From contig JAFGMY010000018.1 in assembly GCA_016927325.1 (NCBI GenBank), positions 1 through 41,457 of the forward strand: 41,457 nucleotides of DNA, written 5' to 3'. The notes under the pieces were generated by a model. It was not told the origin of the DNA. It ran no database searches and saw only the letters and a list, made by a program, of their open reading frames with translations. This DNA comes from Actinomycetota bacterium (GTDB lineage Bacteria > Actinomycetota > Geothermincolia > Fen-727 > Anoxymicrobiaceae). Position numbers and translations under genes: made by a program. Below are positions 1 through 10,516 of the stretch, piece by piece (position 1 is the first letter of the stretch; each line of letters opens with the position of its first letter).

Positions 1-38
1 CATTTGACTCTTGGAGAAGTAAGAAAGGCCTACGATAG

Positions 39-914
39 ATGCCATCCCCACGCGTAAAGAACGATCGGGCGAGCGCCAGGAAAACAAATGGTAACGGATC
101 GAAAACAAAACGGGAAACTGTGAAGAAGCCGCAGGAGAAAGAAAAAAAAGAGCTTTCCGACGATGTCTGGAGGGAATACAAAGAGACGCATTCTCCCGAA
201 GCCAGGGAGGAGCTGATACTTCACTACTCACCCATGGTGAAGTACGTAGCAGGGCGCGTGTCTTCGGGGCTGCCCCCCTCGGTAGAGTTCGGTGACCTCG
301 TCAGCTACGGTGTGTTCGGTCTTCTGGACGCTATCGAGAAGTATGACCCCGGCCGGGGGATCAAGTTTGAGACTTACGCGATCGCCAGAATAAAGGGCGC
401 GATCATAGACGAGCTTCGGGCTGATGACTGGGTTCCGCGTTCCATAAGGTTCAAGGCGCGCGAGATAGAAAAAGCATACATTGAACTCGAGACCAAGCTT
501 CGCAGAAACCCTACCGACGAGGAAGTGGCCAAGAAACTGGGAATGAGCCTGGAAAGTTACCTGGAGGTTCTCAACAAGCTTTCATTCATTTCTCTCGTGG
601 CGCTGGATGAGTTGTGGAGCGTGGGTGGGGACAAGCCCGACCAGGTCAGCCTCGCCGATACGGTCGAGGACGTTAAGGCCAAAGACCCTTCACAGATGTT
701 TGAAGTGGAAGAGATGAAAAATATTATCGCCGAGGCGATAAACAAGCTTCCCGAGAGGGAGCGGATTGTAGTAAGCCTCTACTACTATGAGGGTTTGACG
801 ATGCGAGAGATCGGTGAGGCGCTGTCCGTCACCGAGTCCCGTGTCTGCCAACTGCACACAAAAGCAATTTTAAGGCTGCGGGCGAGGCTGTCGGCCGCGC
901 TCGGCCTAGCCTGA
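39..914 (+). CDS. whiG: RNA polymerase sigma factor, FliA/WhiG family
   Basis: 291 aa; sigma-70 region 2 (EFGDLVSYGVFGLLDAIEKYDPGRGIKFETYAIARIKGAIIDELRADDWVPRS) and region 4 (LPERERIVVSLYYYEGLTMREIGEALSVTESRVCQLH); location upstream of rpsB matches actinobacterial whiG. Confidence 0.9.
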   Translation: MPSPRVKNDRASARKTNGNGSKTKRETVKKPQEKEKKELSDDVWREYKETHSPEAREELILHYSPMVKYVAGRVSSGLPPSVEFGDLVSYGVFGLLDAIEKYDPGRGIKFETYAIARIKGAIIDELRADDWVPRSIRFKAREIEKAYIELETKLRRNPTDEEVAKKLGMSLESYLEVLNKLSFISLVALDELWSVGGDKPDQVSLADTVEDVKAKDPSQMFEVEEMKNIIAEAINKLPERERIVVSLYYYEGLTMREIGEALSVTESRVCQLHTKAILRLRARLSAALGLA

Positions 915-1050
915 CGTATTCAATACCCGCGCGGTCTCGATTTATTTCTACTGAAACCAGATTTTTATCGGTGTCGAGACTCAGGTGTACGTCCGGCTGA
1001 CGTTGATTTCAAGGCGATGGTTCCGTGGAGGAAAGTCCCTTGTTTCAACG

Positions 1051-1077
1051 GCGCAAGGCCGCCGCCGTCGCTTGCGC
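1051..1077 (+). other. Hairpin in the rpsB leader (GCGCAAG / CTTGCGC, 7-bp stem)
   Basis: Inverted repeat read directly; no following T-tract, so not a canonical terminator. Confidence 0.35.
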
Positions 1078-1100
1078 TATCAAATCGGCTATATTACACT
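1072..1100 (+). promoter_or_regulatory. Possible sigmaA promoter for rpsB: TTGCGC-N17-TACACT
   Basis: -35/-10-like hexamers with 17-nt spacing, about 127 nt upstream of the rpsB ATG. Confidence 0.3.
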
Positions 1101-1226
1101 GAGGAAGATTTTCAGGCCGCGAGCATGAAAAAATACACACCTGGATGGACCACGGGACCGGTGTCACACAGTGATCGTCCTGATGGGTTGATATTCAGGG
1201 AAGAACAACCGAAATTGGAGGTATGC

Positions 1227-2204
1227 ATGGCTGTTGTTGACATTAAAGACCTCCTCGAGGCAGGAGTGCATTTCGGGCACCAGACCCGCCGATGGAACCC
1301 AAAGATGAAACCCTTCATCTTCACCGAACGCAATGATATCTATATTATCGATTTGCAGAAGACTCTGGTGAAAATAGGGTTGGCTTACAATACGATCCGG
1401 AATAACGTGGCGGGCGGCGGCTCGGTGCTGTTCGTGGGTACCAAGAAGCAGTCACAGGAAGCGGTGCACGAACACGCTGTCAGGTGCGGTATGCCATACG
1501 TGAACTTGAGGTGGTTGGGCGGTACCCTGACCAACTTCAAGACGATACATGGCAGGGTGCTGTATCTGAAGGAGCTTCAGAGAAGGGAAATGGAAGGTGA
1601 GCTCGATACTCTTCCGAAGAAAGAGGCACTGCTGATCAGGAGGCAGATTTCCAAGCTGGAGAAAAACCTTACAGGACTCCTCACCATGGAATCCGTTCCG
1701 GGGATGATCTTTGTCATAGATCCTAAGAAAGAGAGAATCGCCGCCAACGAAGCACGCAAGCTCGGGATACCGATCATAGGACTGGTCGACACCAACTGCG
1801 ACCCGGATGAAGTAGATTATATTATTCCCGGAAACGACGATGCGATACGCTCGATAGGGCTGATGTGCCGGGTGGTCGCGGACGCTGTTATAGATGGCCA
1901 GGGAATGAGGGAAGCCAGGCTGGCCGATGAGATGTCCGCCAGGGAAGCGGAATCGAAAAAAGCCGGCGAGAAACCGTCCAGGAGACATTCTGAGGCGGTG
2001 CCGGCGTACAGCGCGTCACCCTTCGACAGCGAAGAAGCCGGAAGCAAAGCATCCTCGGATGTCAAAGAGGAAAAGGCCGGTGGGCCGGAAGAAGCCGCAA
2101 AGGCGGAGGTTCACGAATCTGGTGAAAAACCGGATGAGGTGCCTACCGAGGAGACATCCGGTGAGACGGCAAGTGAGAAGGTGGAAGAAAAAGACGGACA
2201 GTAG
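1227..2204 (+). CDS. rpsB: 30S ribosomal protein S2 with a long charged C-terminal extension
   Basis: [32 protein letters not shown] is the canonical S2 N-terminus; RBS TTGGAGGT just upstream of ATG 1227, so the ORF-track start at 1017 is judged too early. Confidence 0.95.
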   Translation: MAVVDIKDLLEAGVHFGHQTRRWNPKMKPFIFTERNDIYIIDLQKTLVKIGLAYNTIRNNVAGGGSVLFVGTKKQSQEAVHEHAVRCGMPYVNLRWLGGTLTNFKTIHGRVLYLKELQRREMEGELDTLPKKEALLIRRQISKLEKNLTGLLTMESVPGMIFVIDPKKERIAANEARKLGIPIIGLVDTNCDPDEVDYIIPGNDDAIRSIGLMCRVVADAVIDGQGMREARLADEMSAREAESKKAGEKPSRRHSEAVPAYSASPFDSEEAGSKASSDVKEEKAGGPEEAAKAEVHESGEKPDEVPTEETSGETASEKVEEKDGQ

Positions 2205-2248
2205 TCCGATAGCAGAAATAGAGTTTTTTAGAAACGAGGTATCAAGAA

Positions 2249-2872
2249 ATGGGAAAGCCCGAAATATCCGCGAAACTGGTCAAAGAGCTTAGAGAGAAGA
2301 CCAATGTCGGAATGATGGACTGCAAAGCCGCTCTCCAGGAAACTGAAGGCGATATTGAGAAAGCGGCCTTGTTGCTCCGCAAGAAAGGTCTCTCGGGTGC
2401 GAAGCAGAGGCAGCAGAGAACAGCCAATCAGGGTGTGATAGATTCGTATCTGCATATAGGGCAGCAGATAGGTTCCCTGGTGGAGATAAACTGCGAGACC
2501 GATTTCGTGGCCAGGAACGATGAGTTCCTTGAGCTGGCTCATCAAATAGCGCTTCATGTCGTCGCCTGTAATCCTCAATATATGGACAGGGAGTCGGTTC
2601 CCGTAGATATCGTGGAAAGCGAGAAGGTGATTTACCGCTCTCAGTGTGAATCGGGGGGAAAACCGGAAAAGGTATGGGACAGGATCATCGACGGAAAACT
2701 GGATAAGTTCTACCAGGACACCTGCCTGATGGAGCAACCTTTTGTTAAAGACCCTTCAGTAACCGTGAACGAGCTGCTTGCGGAAGCCTCGTCGCGGGTC
2801 GGCGAAAAACTATTGGTGCGGCGTTTCTTAAGGTTCCAGGTGGGTGAAGACACGGGTGAGAACTGTGAGTAA
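2249..2872 (+). CDS. tsf: Elongation factor Ts (short form, 207 aa)
   Basis: VKELREKTNVGMMDCKAALQETEGDIEKAALLLRKKG; downstream of rpsB. Confidence 0.96.
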   Translation: MGKPEISAKLVKELREKTNVGMMDCKAALQETEGDIEKAALLLRKKGLSGAKQRQQRTANQGVIDSYLHIGQQIGSLVEINCETDFVARNDEFLELAHQIALHVVACNPQYMDRESVPVDIVESEKVIYRSQCESGGKPEKVWDRIIDGKLDKFYQDTCLMEQPFVKDPSVTVNELLAEASSRVGEKLLVRRFLRFQVGEDTGENCE

Positions 2873-3667
<795 letters not shown>

Positions 3668-3714
3668 GCCTTTTAGAGATTAACATTCGGACATTTCGAC
3701 AAGAGGGGTGTTCC

Positions 3715-4269
3715 ATGGACAAGATCATGAAAGAAACAGAGGACAAGGCTGCCAAGGCCGTTGAATTCACCAGCCGCGATTTTGCCTCCATACGTACGGG
3801 AAGGGCTTCTCCTTCGCTGCTGGACCGGCTGAAAGTCGATTATTACGGAACACCCACACCTCTGAGCCAGATAGCGACCATATCGGCACCCGAAGCGAGG
3901 TTGCTTGTCGTGCAGCCGTACGACCGGAACAGCATGGCGGAAATCGAGAAAGCGATTACACAGTCGGACCTGGGCCTTGTTCCGTCAAACGACGGCGAAC
4001 TGATCAGGCTGCCTATACCACAGCTGACCGAGGAGCGCAGGCATGAGCTGACGAAGCTTGTGAAGTCAAGGGCTGAAGAGGGGCGGGTCGCGGTCCGTAA
4101 TATAAGGCGGGAAGCCATTGACGATCTCAGGGAGGAAGAGAAGAAGGGCGAGTCCACCAAGGACGACCTGCATAAAGGAATGGAAGACGTGCAGGCGCTG
4201 ATCGACGCCAAAATCGAAGAAATAGATATCCTCGCGGAAAAGAAGATAAAAGAGCTTATGGAAATATAA
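3715..4269 (+). CDS. frr: Ribosome recycling factor
   Basis: FASIRTGRASPSLLDRLKVDYYGTPTPLSQIATISAPEARLLVVQPYD; synteny. Confidence 0.97.
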   Translation: MDKIMKETEDKAAKAVEFTSRDFASIRTGRASPSLLDRLKVDYYGTPTPLSQIATISAPEARLLVVQPYDRNSMAEIEKAITQSDLGLVPSNDGELIRLPIPQLTEERRHELTKLVKSRAEEGRVAVRNIRREAIDDLREEEKKGESTKDDLHKGMEDVQALIDAKIEEIDILAEKKIKELMEI

Positions 4270-4299
4270 TGCGGAACAGCCCGTGAAAGGGGTATTAAC

Positions 4300-5148
4300 T
4301 TGGTATGGAAACGGGTGCTGGGTGCGGTAATATTCGGTTTGATATTTTTGGGCACCCTTATCTGGGGAGGGCTCCCGTTTACATTCGGCATAGCTTTCGC
4401 GGCTGCGGTCGGGGCGGTCGAGCTGTTCAGCCTTTTCGAGTCCAAAGGGGTGATTATCGGGACCGCCGCGCTGATCGGGATAATGGGATCGATCGCTTAT
4501 GTATTCCTGGCGCACTTTGAGGGAAATGTAAGTTATGGTTATGTGACCGTCGGGCTCCTTTTTGTGAGCTTTCTCTGGTATATGATTGTTCTCCGTCACG
4601 TGAGGTCCACCAACGCTATCGCCCTCACCGTGCTTGCGCCACTCATAACCGGACTTTGCCTCAGCCACCTGGTGCTTCTCAGGGACATGGCGGACGCGGC
4701 CGAACCGGCTGGAAAAGGCTGGATAATAGTAATTTTCGTTGTGGCGCTGATATGGGTTTACGATATTTTCGCCTGGGCTGTCGGCAGAAAAGTGGGAAGA
4801 AGAAAGATCGTGCCGGGCATCAGCCCCAATAAGAGCCTCGAGGGCATGGTCGCCGGAACCGTAGCGGCGGTTTCCGCGTCTTTACTGTTCAGGTACCTGA
4901 TCACCTGGATACTGGGCAATAACTCCTATCCATGGTTTTCAAACGGGGTGGCGGTAATCATTGGTGTGCTCGTGTGCCTGCTCGGCCCGGTCGGCGACCT
5001 GGCGGAATCACTCATTAAAAGAGATTACGGTGTAAAGGACACCGGGAAGATAATATTGGCCCACGGGGGCATAATGGACAGGTTTGATTCCACCCTTTTT
5101 GTCGTTCCCGCTGTTTACTACTACCTGTTGTTGTTCGTTCTTACTTGA
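4300..5148 (+). CDS. cdsA: Phosphatidate cytidylyltransferase
   Basis: Multi-TM protein with C-terminal signature GPVGDLAESLIKRDYGVKDTGKIILAHGGIMDRFDS; TTG start. Confidence 0.93.
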   Translation: MVWKRVLGAVIFGLIFLGTLIWGGLPFTFGIAFAAAVGAVELFSLFESKGVIIGTAALIGIMGSIAYVFLAHFEGNVSYGYVTVGLLFVSFLWYMIVLRHVRSTNAIALTVLAPLITGLCLSHLVLLRDMADAAEPAGKGWIIVIFVVALIWVYDIFAWAVGRKVGRRKIVPGISPNKSLEGMVAGTVAAVSASLLFRYLITWILGNNSYPWFSNGVAVIIGVLVCLLGPVGDLAESLIKRDYGVKDTGKIILAHGGIMDRFDSTLFVVPAVYYYLLLFVLT

Positions 5149-5192
5149 AATGAAGGGTTTCTGGTCCGCACTATGAGTACCCGGGAAATGTT

Positions 5193-6359
5193 TTGAAAAG
5201 AATAGCCGTACTGGGTTCGACCGGCTCAATTGGAAAGCAGGCTTTTGAAGTTGTTCAGGGGCTTGGAAATGAAATTTCGGTTGTCGCGATGTCCGCGTAC
5301 AAGAACGGAGACCTCCTGGCAAACCAGGTACGCACTCTCGGCGCCAAGAAGGCCTGCCTGATCGATCCATACGCTTCAAACAGGTACGCTCCCGTTTTCG
5401 AGGAACTGAACGTGGAGTTTTTTGCGGGCGCGAGAGGCCTGCTGGAGATGGTGGGTTCGGAAGAATACGATATCGTCCTGAACGGCATCTCCGGGTCGGC
5501 CGGACTTCCGCCAACCCTGGAGGCCCTGGAGCAGGAAACCGTACTGGCTCTAGCCAACAAGGAAAGCCTGGTGGCGGGCGGGAACCTGGTTATGAGCAAG
5601 GTCAAGGCCGGGAACTCCAGGCTGGTTCCGGTGGACAGCGAGCACTCGGCGATATTCCAGTGCCTGCTGGGTCAGGACGGGCCGGGACTGAGGAGGGTGA
5701 TTCTAACCGCGTCAGGAGGGCCGTTCAGAAACATGCCCGCCGATGAGTTGAAGTCCATCACTGTGAGAGAGGCACTCGCTCATCCGACCTGGACGATGGG
5801 AAGGAAGATCACCATCGACTCGGCTACCCTTATGAACAAGGGGCTTGAGGTAATCGAGGCCTGTCATCTGTTTGATATCGGCATAAGCGATATACACGTG
5901 GTGGTCCATCCTCAAAGCGTGATCCACTCCATGGTCGAGATGGTCGACGGCTCGGTGATAGCCCAGATGGGAGTCCCTGATATGCGTGTCCCGATACAGT
6001 ACTCGCTGACTTATCCCGAAAGAGTCTCCAACCCTGGAAAGTATCTTTCACTTGAGGAGTACGGGTCGCTTACTTTTGAGGAAGTTGACAGGAAAAAGTT
6101 CAGGTGTCTTGAAGTAGCATATTGGGCAGGCAGGGAGGGAAAGACCTACCCTGCCGCGATGAACGCCGCGAATGAGGAAGCGGTGGCGGCGTTCTTATCT
6201 GAGAAGATAAGGTTTACCGATATCGCCGGGGTGGTTGAAGGAGTGTTGGAAAAGCACGAAGCCTTGGACGGAGATTCTCTTGATGAAATCCTTGCCGCCG
6301 AACAGGAAGCGAGAATCCGGGCGCACGAGTTGATAAACAGGCTGGAGGGCTGTAATTGA
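5193..6359 (+). CDS. dxr: 1-deoxy-D-xylulose-5-phosphate reductoisomerase
   Basis: AVLGSTGSIGKQAFEVV, ALANKESLVAGG, VPVDSEHSAIFQCL, TMGRKITIDSATLMNKGLEVIEA. Confidence 0.96.
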   Translation: MKRIAVLGSTGSIGKQAFEVVQGLGNEISVVAMSAYKNGDLLANQVRTLGAKKACLIDPYASNRYAPVFEELNVEFFAGARGLLEMVGSEEYDIVLNGISGSAGLPPTLEALEQETVLALANKESLVAGGNLVMSKVKAGNSRLVPVDSEHSAIFQCLLGQDGPGLRRVILTASGGPFRNMPADELKSITVREALAHPTWTMGRKITIDSATLMNKGLEVIEACHLFDIGISDIHVVVHPQSVIHSMVEMVDGSVIAQMGVPDMRVPIQYSLTYPERVSNPGKYLSLEEYGSLTFEEVDRKKFRCLEVAYWAGREGKTYPAAMNAANEEAVAAFLSEKIRFTDIAGVVEGVLEKHEALDGDSLDEILAAEQEARIRAHELINRLEGCN

Positions 6360-7480
6360 CTGTATTTCTGGTTATTGTCGTAGCATTCGTCATAATTACT
6401 TTCATGATTTTTACCCATGAGCTGGGCCATTTCTACGCGGCCCGCCTCTGTAAAGTCAAGGTGGACCAGTTCTCGATAGGGTTCGGTCCCGAGATAAAAG
6501 GGTGGGACAGGGGAGAAACCCGTTACTCGCTGAAATGGATACTGGCCGGCGGATCGGTAAGGATCTGTGGTATGGACCCCGACGAAGAGGTGTCCGAAGG
6601 GGATTTTCCCCGGAGTTATTATGGCGCGCCTTATTGGAAAAGAGCCGTGATAGTTGTTGCCGGTTCCCTGGTACATGTTCTAATCGCAATGATCCTGTTT
6701 TTTCTGTTCTTCTGGCCGATAGGCTACCCGGTTTTGACTGGGAGAATCGGAGAGGTCCAGAAGACAGTTGAGTTCGGGAAAAGTGAGGAGCTTCCCGGTC
6801 CTGCGTACGAGGCCGGTCTAAAGAAAGGCGATCTGGTAACCTCGGTTGACGGGGTTGAAGTGGAAGGGTGGTCGGAGCTCAGCGGCGAACTCTCATCTCA
6901 TCCCGACGAGACTGTAACCATTGAGTACGAAAGAGACGGCAGGAAGAATACTGTCGACGTTGAGCTTCTCAAGACTTCCGACGACAGGGGTTATCTCGGA
7001 ATTGAAGTTGATTCGAATGATTACTTCCGGGAAAAGATGTCTCCACTGGAAGCTGCTTGGGAATCGGTGAAGACTACGGGTCAAGTCTCATGGCTTATGA
7101 TTAAAGGAATAGGGAAGCTGTTTACCCCCGAGACATTCAAGGTGCTCATCGGTTTGGAGGAACGGACCGAGGAGAGTCCCCGCAGTGTGGTAGGGGCGGT
7201 CCAGTTGAGTTATTACGCAGCTGCCCAGAACTTCTCAATATTTGTATTTATGATCGCCCAGTTGTTTCTGTTTCTGGCGATATTCAACCTTATCCCCCTT
7301 CCGCCTTTTGACGGAGGTCATCTTCTTGTGATTATTGTAGAGAAACTGTTTCACAAGGAAATTGACTTAAAGAAGCTTGCACCGGTTGCATGGGCGGTAA
7401 TTGTTATCTTGTCAGTTGTAGCATTGAGATTGGCACTTCTGGATCTGTTTAACCCGCTGGGGAATCCCTTTGCGCCTTGA
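6356..7480 (+). CDS. rseP: Site-2 protease family membrane metalloprotease with PDZ domain
   Basis: HELGH zinc motif, PDZ region GPAYEAGLKKGDLVTSVDGVEVEGW, NLIPLPPFDGGHL; 4-nt overlap with dxr. Confidence 0.92.
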   Translation: MTVFLVIVVAFVIITFMIFTHELGHFYAARLCKVKVDQFSIGFGPEIKGWDRGETRYSLKWILAGGSVRICGMDPDEEVSEGDFPRSYYGAPYWKRAVIVVAGSLVHVLIAMILFFLFFWPIGYPVLTGRIGEVQKTVEFGKSEELPGPAYEAGLKKGDLVTSVDGVEVEGWSELSGELSSHPDETVTIEYERDGRKNTVDVELLKTSDDRGYLGIEVDSNDYFREKMSPLEAAWESVKTTGQVSWLMIKGIGKLFTPETFKVLIGLEERTEESPRSVVGAVQLSYYAAAQNFSIFVFMIAQLFLFLAIFNLIPLPPFDGGHLLVIIVEKLFHKEIDLKKLAPVAWAVIVILSVVALRLALLDLFNPLGNPFAP

Positions 7481-7489
7481 GGTAAGAAA

Positions 7490-8575
7490 ATGAGTGATAG
7501 AAGGAAGACCAGGGAGATTTCTCTCGACAGAGTGCGCATCGGCGGAAGCGCACCGGTTACCGTCCAGTCCATGACCAATACCGTTACATCCGATGTTAAG
7601 TCAACCATGGAGCAGATCAGGAAACTGGAGAATGCCGGTTGTGACATCGTGCGGGTGGCGGTTCCTGATATTCAGTCGACCGAAGCTTTGCCGGCGATTA
7701 TCAAAGGCACTTCTCTTCCTGTGGTCGCGGATGTTCACTTCGACAGGCACCAGCTGGCTATGCTGGCCATGGAAAGCGGCGTCGCCGGGATCAGGATAAA
7801 TCCGGGCACCATTGGAAACCGCTCCAGGCTTGCCGATATCGCGAGGGAAGCCGCCGACAGGGATGTAGCGGTAAGGGTCGGTATTAACGCTGGATCCCTG
7901 GAGAGAAGGCTTCTGGGGCCGGGAGGACATGCTGAAGCTTCAGCCCTGGCGACCAGTGCGCTTGAGGGCGCCTCTTATATGGAAGAGCACGGCGTTAAAA
8001 ACATCAAGATTTCGGTGAAAGCGTCGGATGTGCCGAGGACTATCGAGGCGTACCGTATCGTATCCGGGGAATGCGACTGGCCGTTGCATGTTGGAGTTAC
8101 CGAGGCCGGCACCACGTGGTCCGGTACGATAAAGAGTTCAATCGGGATCGGGGCGCTGCTGGCGGAAGGCATCGGTGATACCATTCGCGTATCGCTTACC
8201 GCTTCGCCGGTCGAAGAGGTAAGGGTAGGGAGAAAGATAATCGCGGCGCTTGGGCTGGGCAGTGCCGGCCCCGAAGTGATATCATGTCCTACTTGTGCCC
8301 GGGCTGAGATTGATGTCATAAGAATCGCGCTTGAGCTCGAGAGAAAGATCGGTGGCTTGAAATCGAATATCAAGATAGCGGTAATGGGATGCGCGGTCAA
8401 CGGGCCCGGAGAAGTTCGGGACGCCGACATCGGGATTGCCGGCAGCAGGACCGCCGCTTTGTTATTTGTAAAAGGTGAAATGATAAAGAAGGTTGAGCCT
8501 GAAAATATTCTGGATGAAATGATTGAGGAGATAGAGAAGATGACCGGAGAAAAAACGGCAGGTGAGAGCAGTTGA
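7490..8575 (+). CDS. ispG: 4-hydroxy-3-methylbut-2-enyl diphosphate synthase
   Basis: VTVQSMTNTVTSDVKSTMEQIRKLENAGCDIVRVAVPD; CPTCAR and GCAVNGPGE motifs. Confidence 0.96.
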   Translation: MSDRRKTREISLDRVRIGGSAPVTVQSMTNTVTSDVKSTMEQIRKLENAGCDIVRVAVPDIQSTEALPAIIKGTSLPVVADVHFDRHQLAMLAMESGVAGIRINPGTIGNRSRLADIAREAADRDVAVRVGINAGSLERRLLGPGGHAEASALATSALEGASYMEEHGVKNIKISVKASDVPRTIEAYRIVSGECDWPLHVGVTEAGTTWSGTIKSSIGIGALLAEGIGDTIRVSLTASPVEEVRVGRKIIAALGLGSAGPEVISCPTCARAEIDVIRIALELERKIGGLKSNIKIAVMGCAVNGPGEVRDADIGIAGSRTAALLFVKGEMIKKVEPENILDEMIEEIEKMTGEKTAGESS

Positions 8576-10281
8576 GGTTTTCTCATGTTACAGTCCCTAC
8601 CTTGAGGGAAAAACCGGCGGACGCGGAGACGGCGAGCCATGAACTTCTGATAAGAGCCGGCATGATGAGGCCCGCCGCGGCCGGAATATACTCTTTTCTG
8701 CCGCTTGGCGCACTGGCTCTGGCGAGAGTTGAGAACATCGTACGGGACGAGATGAATGCAGCTGGTGCTCTGGAGGTGGCTTTGCCTACCCTGCACCCAT
8801 CCGAACCCTGGATCCAGAGCGGACGGTGGCAGGCGTATGGCCCCGAGATGATGAGGATGAAAGACAGGCAGGGAAGAGAGTTCTGCCTGGGCCCGACCGC
8901 TGAAGAGGTAATTACCTCTATTATAGCGAGGAGCGCACCTTCATACAGGGACCTTCCGATAAACCTTTATCAAATACAGACCAAGTTCAGGGACGAGATC
9001 AGGCCCCGGTTCGGCTTAATGCGGGGCCGCGAGTTCAGGATGAAGGACGCCTACAGTTTTCATACCAGCGAGGAAGATCTCGACCGTGAGTTCAAAGCCA
9101 TGTATGGGGCTTACGTTTCGATCGCAAAGAGATGTTCGCTGGAGACAAGTGTTGTTGAAGCCGCGACCGGCCTGATCGGCGGCAGTGAATCGAGCGAGTT
9201 TATGGTTCCATCCGATATCGGTGAAGATGTACTGGTCCACTGCGAAAGCTGCGATTATGGGGCCAATGCGGAAATGGAGAAACACAGACCGGCCATAAAA
9301 ATGGGGGAAGCTGCTGCAGGGTCTCTCGAAGAGGTGCATACTCCCGGAATGACGTCGATAGAAGAGGTGGCCGGCTTTATGAAGACTGCGCAGACGTCGG
9401 TGATCAAATGCGTACTCTATGTTTCCGGTAACGAACCGGTCGCGGTTTTTGTACCCGGGTACCGCGATGTATCGGAGTCTAAGCTCGCGATGCATCTCGG
9501 CACAGATGATTTTCATCCCATGAGGGAAGATGAAATAGAGAGGTACCCGGACCTCGCGGTGGGATTTGTCGGGCCGGTGGGGCTGGATGGTGTAAAAACT
9601 GTTTTTGATTCCGAGTTGAAGGGGGTCAAGGGAGTAATATGCGGGGCCAACCGAAGTGATTACCACCTTCGCGGGGTGGAGGAAGAAAGAGACTTCAATG
9701 CGGAGCCTCTGTTCGATGTAGCCTCGGTGCAGGAGGGAGATCTGTGCTTTAAGTGCGGAGGTGCGCTTAAACTGTCCAGAGGGATAGAGATCGGACACAT
9801 ATTCAAGCTGGGTCTTAAGTATTCCGAGCCTTTGAACGCCGTGTTTTCAGATAAGAGCGGAGAGCTGAAACCGATTATAATGGGGACATACGGCATCGGA
9901 ACATCGAGGATGCTTGCCACCGTTGTAGAGCAGCACCATGATGAAGCGGGTATAAAATGGCCCAGGGCGGTCGCGCCTCTCCCGGTAGAGATAATTGTGC
10001 TCGGAACAGAAGATGCGAAGCAGGTTGAAACAGCTCTTAAACTTCAAGCCGATTTGAAGGACCGGGGATTAGGAGTCCTTTATGACGACAGGGACTTGAG
10101 CCCGGGCATAAAGTTCAACGACGCGGACCTGGTTGGACTCCCTCTTCAGGTCGTTATCGGGAAGAAGCTGGCGTCGGATGGGACCGTTGATGTAAAAACA
10201 CGCTATACGGGACTCAAGTCCGCTTTTGAGGTTGAAAGCGCGGCCGACATGATAACCAGGGCGCTCGATGAAGCACCCTGA
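8572..10281 (+). CDS. proS: Prolyl-tRNA synthetase with YbaK-like editing insertion
   Basis: MRPAAAGIYSFLPLGALAL, GPTAEEVITSIIA, MKDAYSFH, GTYGIGTSRMLATVVEQHHDEAGIKWP; overlaps ispG by 4 nt. Confidence 0.95.
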   Translation: MRFSHVTVPTLREKPADAETASHELLIRAGMMRPAAAGIYSFLPLGALALARVENIVRDEMNAAGALEVALPTLHPSEPWIQSGRWQAYGPEMMRMKDRQGREFCLGPTAEEVITSIIARSAPSYRDLPINLYQIQTKFRDEIRPRFGLMRGREFRMKDAYSFHTSEEDLDREFKAMYGAYVSIAKRCSLETSVVEAATGLIGGSESSEFMVPSDIGEDVLVHCESCDYGANAEMEKHRPAIKMGEAAAGSLEEVHTPGMTSIEEVAGFMKTAQTSVIKCVLYVSGNEPVAVFVPGYRDVSESKLAMHLGTDDFHPMREDEIERYPDLAVGFVGPVGLDGVKTVFDSELKGVKGVICGANRSDYHLRGVEEERDFNAEPLFDVASVQEGDLCFKCGGALKLSRGIEIGHIFKLGLKYSEPLNAVFSDKSGELKPIIMGTYGIGTSRMLATVVEQHHDEAGIKWPRAVAPLPVEIIVLGTEDAKQVETALKLQADLKDRGLGVLYDDRDLSPGIKFNDADLVGLPLQVVIGKKLASDGTVDVKTRYTGLKSAFEVESAADMITRALDEAP

Positions 10282-10513
10282 ATCGTATGGCGCGAAGATG
10301 AAATGGGAGAAAGTCGCCGTTGCCCCGAATGAAGTGGTAGCGGGGCTTCTAGAGACTGCATTGAAGCGATCGGGAATTCCCGTGCTGAATAAGAAGACCG
10401 GTCTGGACGACTTCCCGTTGTCACCGGCCAACCAGCGGGCGATCTATGTCCCTCAAGGCATGAAAGAGGTCGCTCTTGAACTGCTGAGGGATCTATGGGA
10501 TATTGAGCGGTGA
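10268..10513 (+). CDS. Small DUF2007-like protein
   Basis: 81 aa; short beta-alpha pattern with PNEVVAGLLETALKRSGIPVLNK, typical of the DUF2007 family; family call by eye. Confidence 0.6.
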   Translation: MKHPESYGAKMKWEKVAVAPNEVVAGLLETALKRSGIPVLNKKTGLDDFPLSPANQRAIYVPQGMKEVALELLRDLWDIER

Positions 10514-10516
10514 TTA

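Noticed and set aside
1030-1060. GAGGAAAGTCC-like string (GTGGAGGAAAGTCCC) suggesting an RNase P RNA 5' end upstream of rpsB
   Set aside because: Only about 200 nt remain before rpsB and no 3' RNase P conserved elements were seen; class A RNA is normally longer than 330 nt.
1017-1226. 70-aa N-terminal extension of S2 in the ORF track
   Set aside because: Canonical S2 start with strong RBS at ATG 1227; the extension has no S2 similarity.
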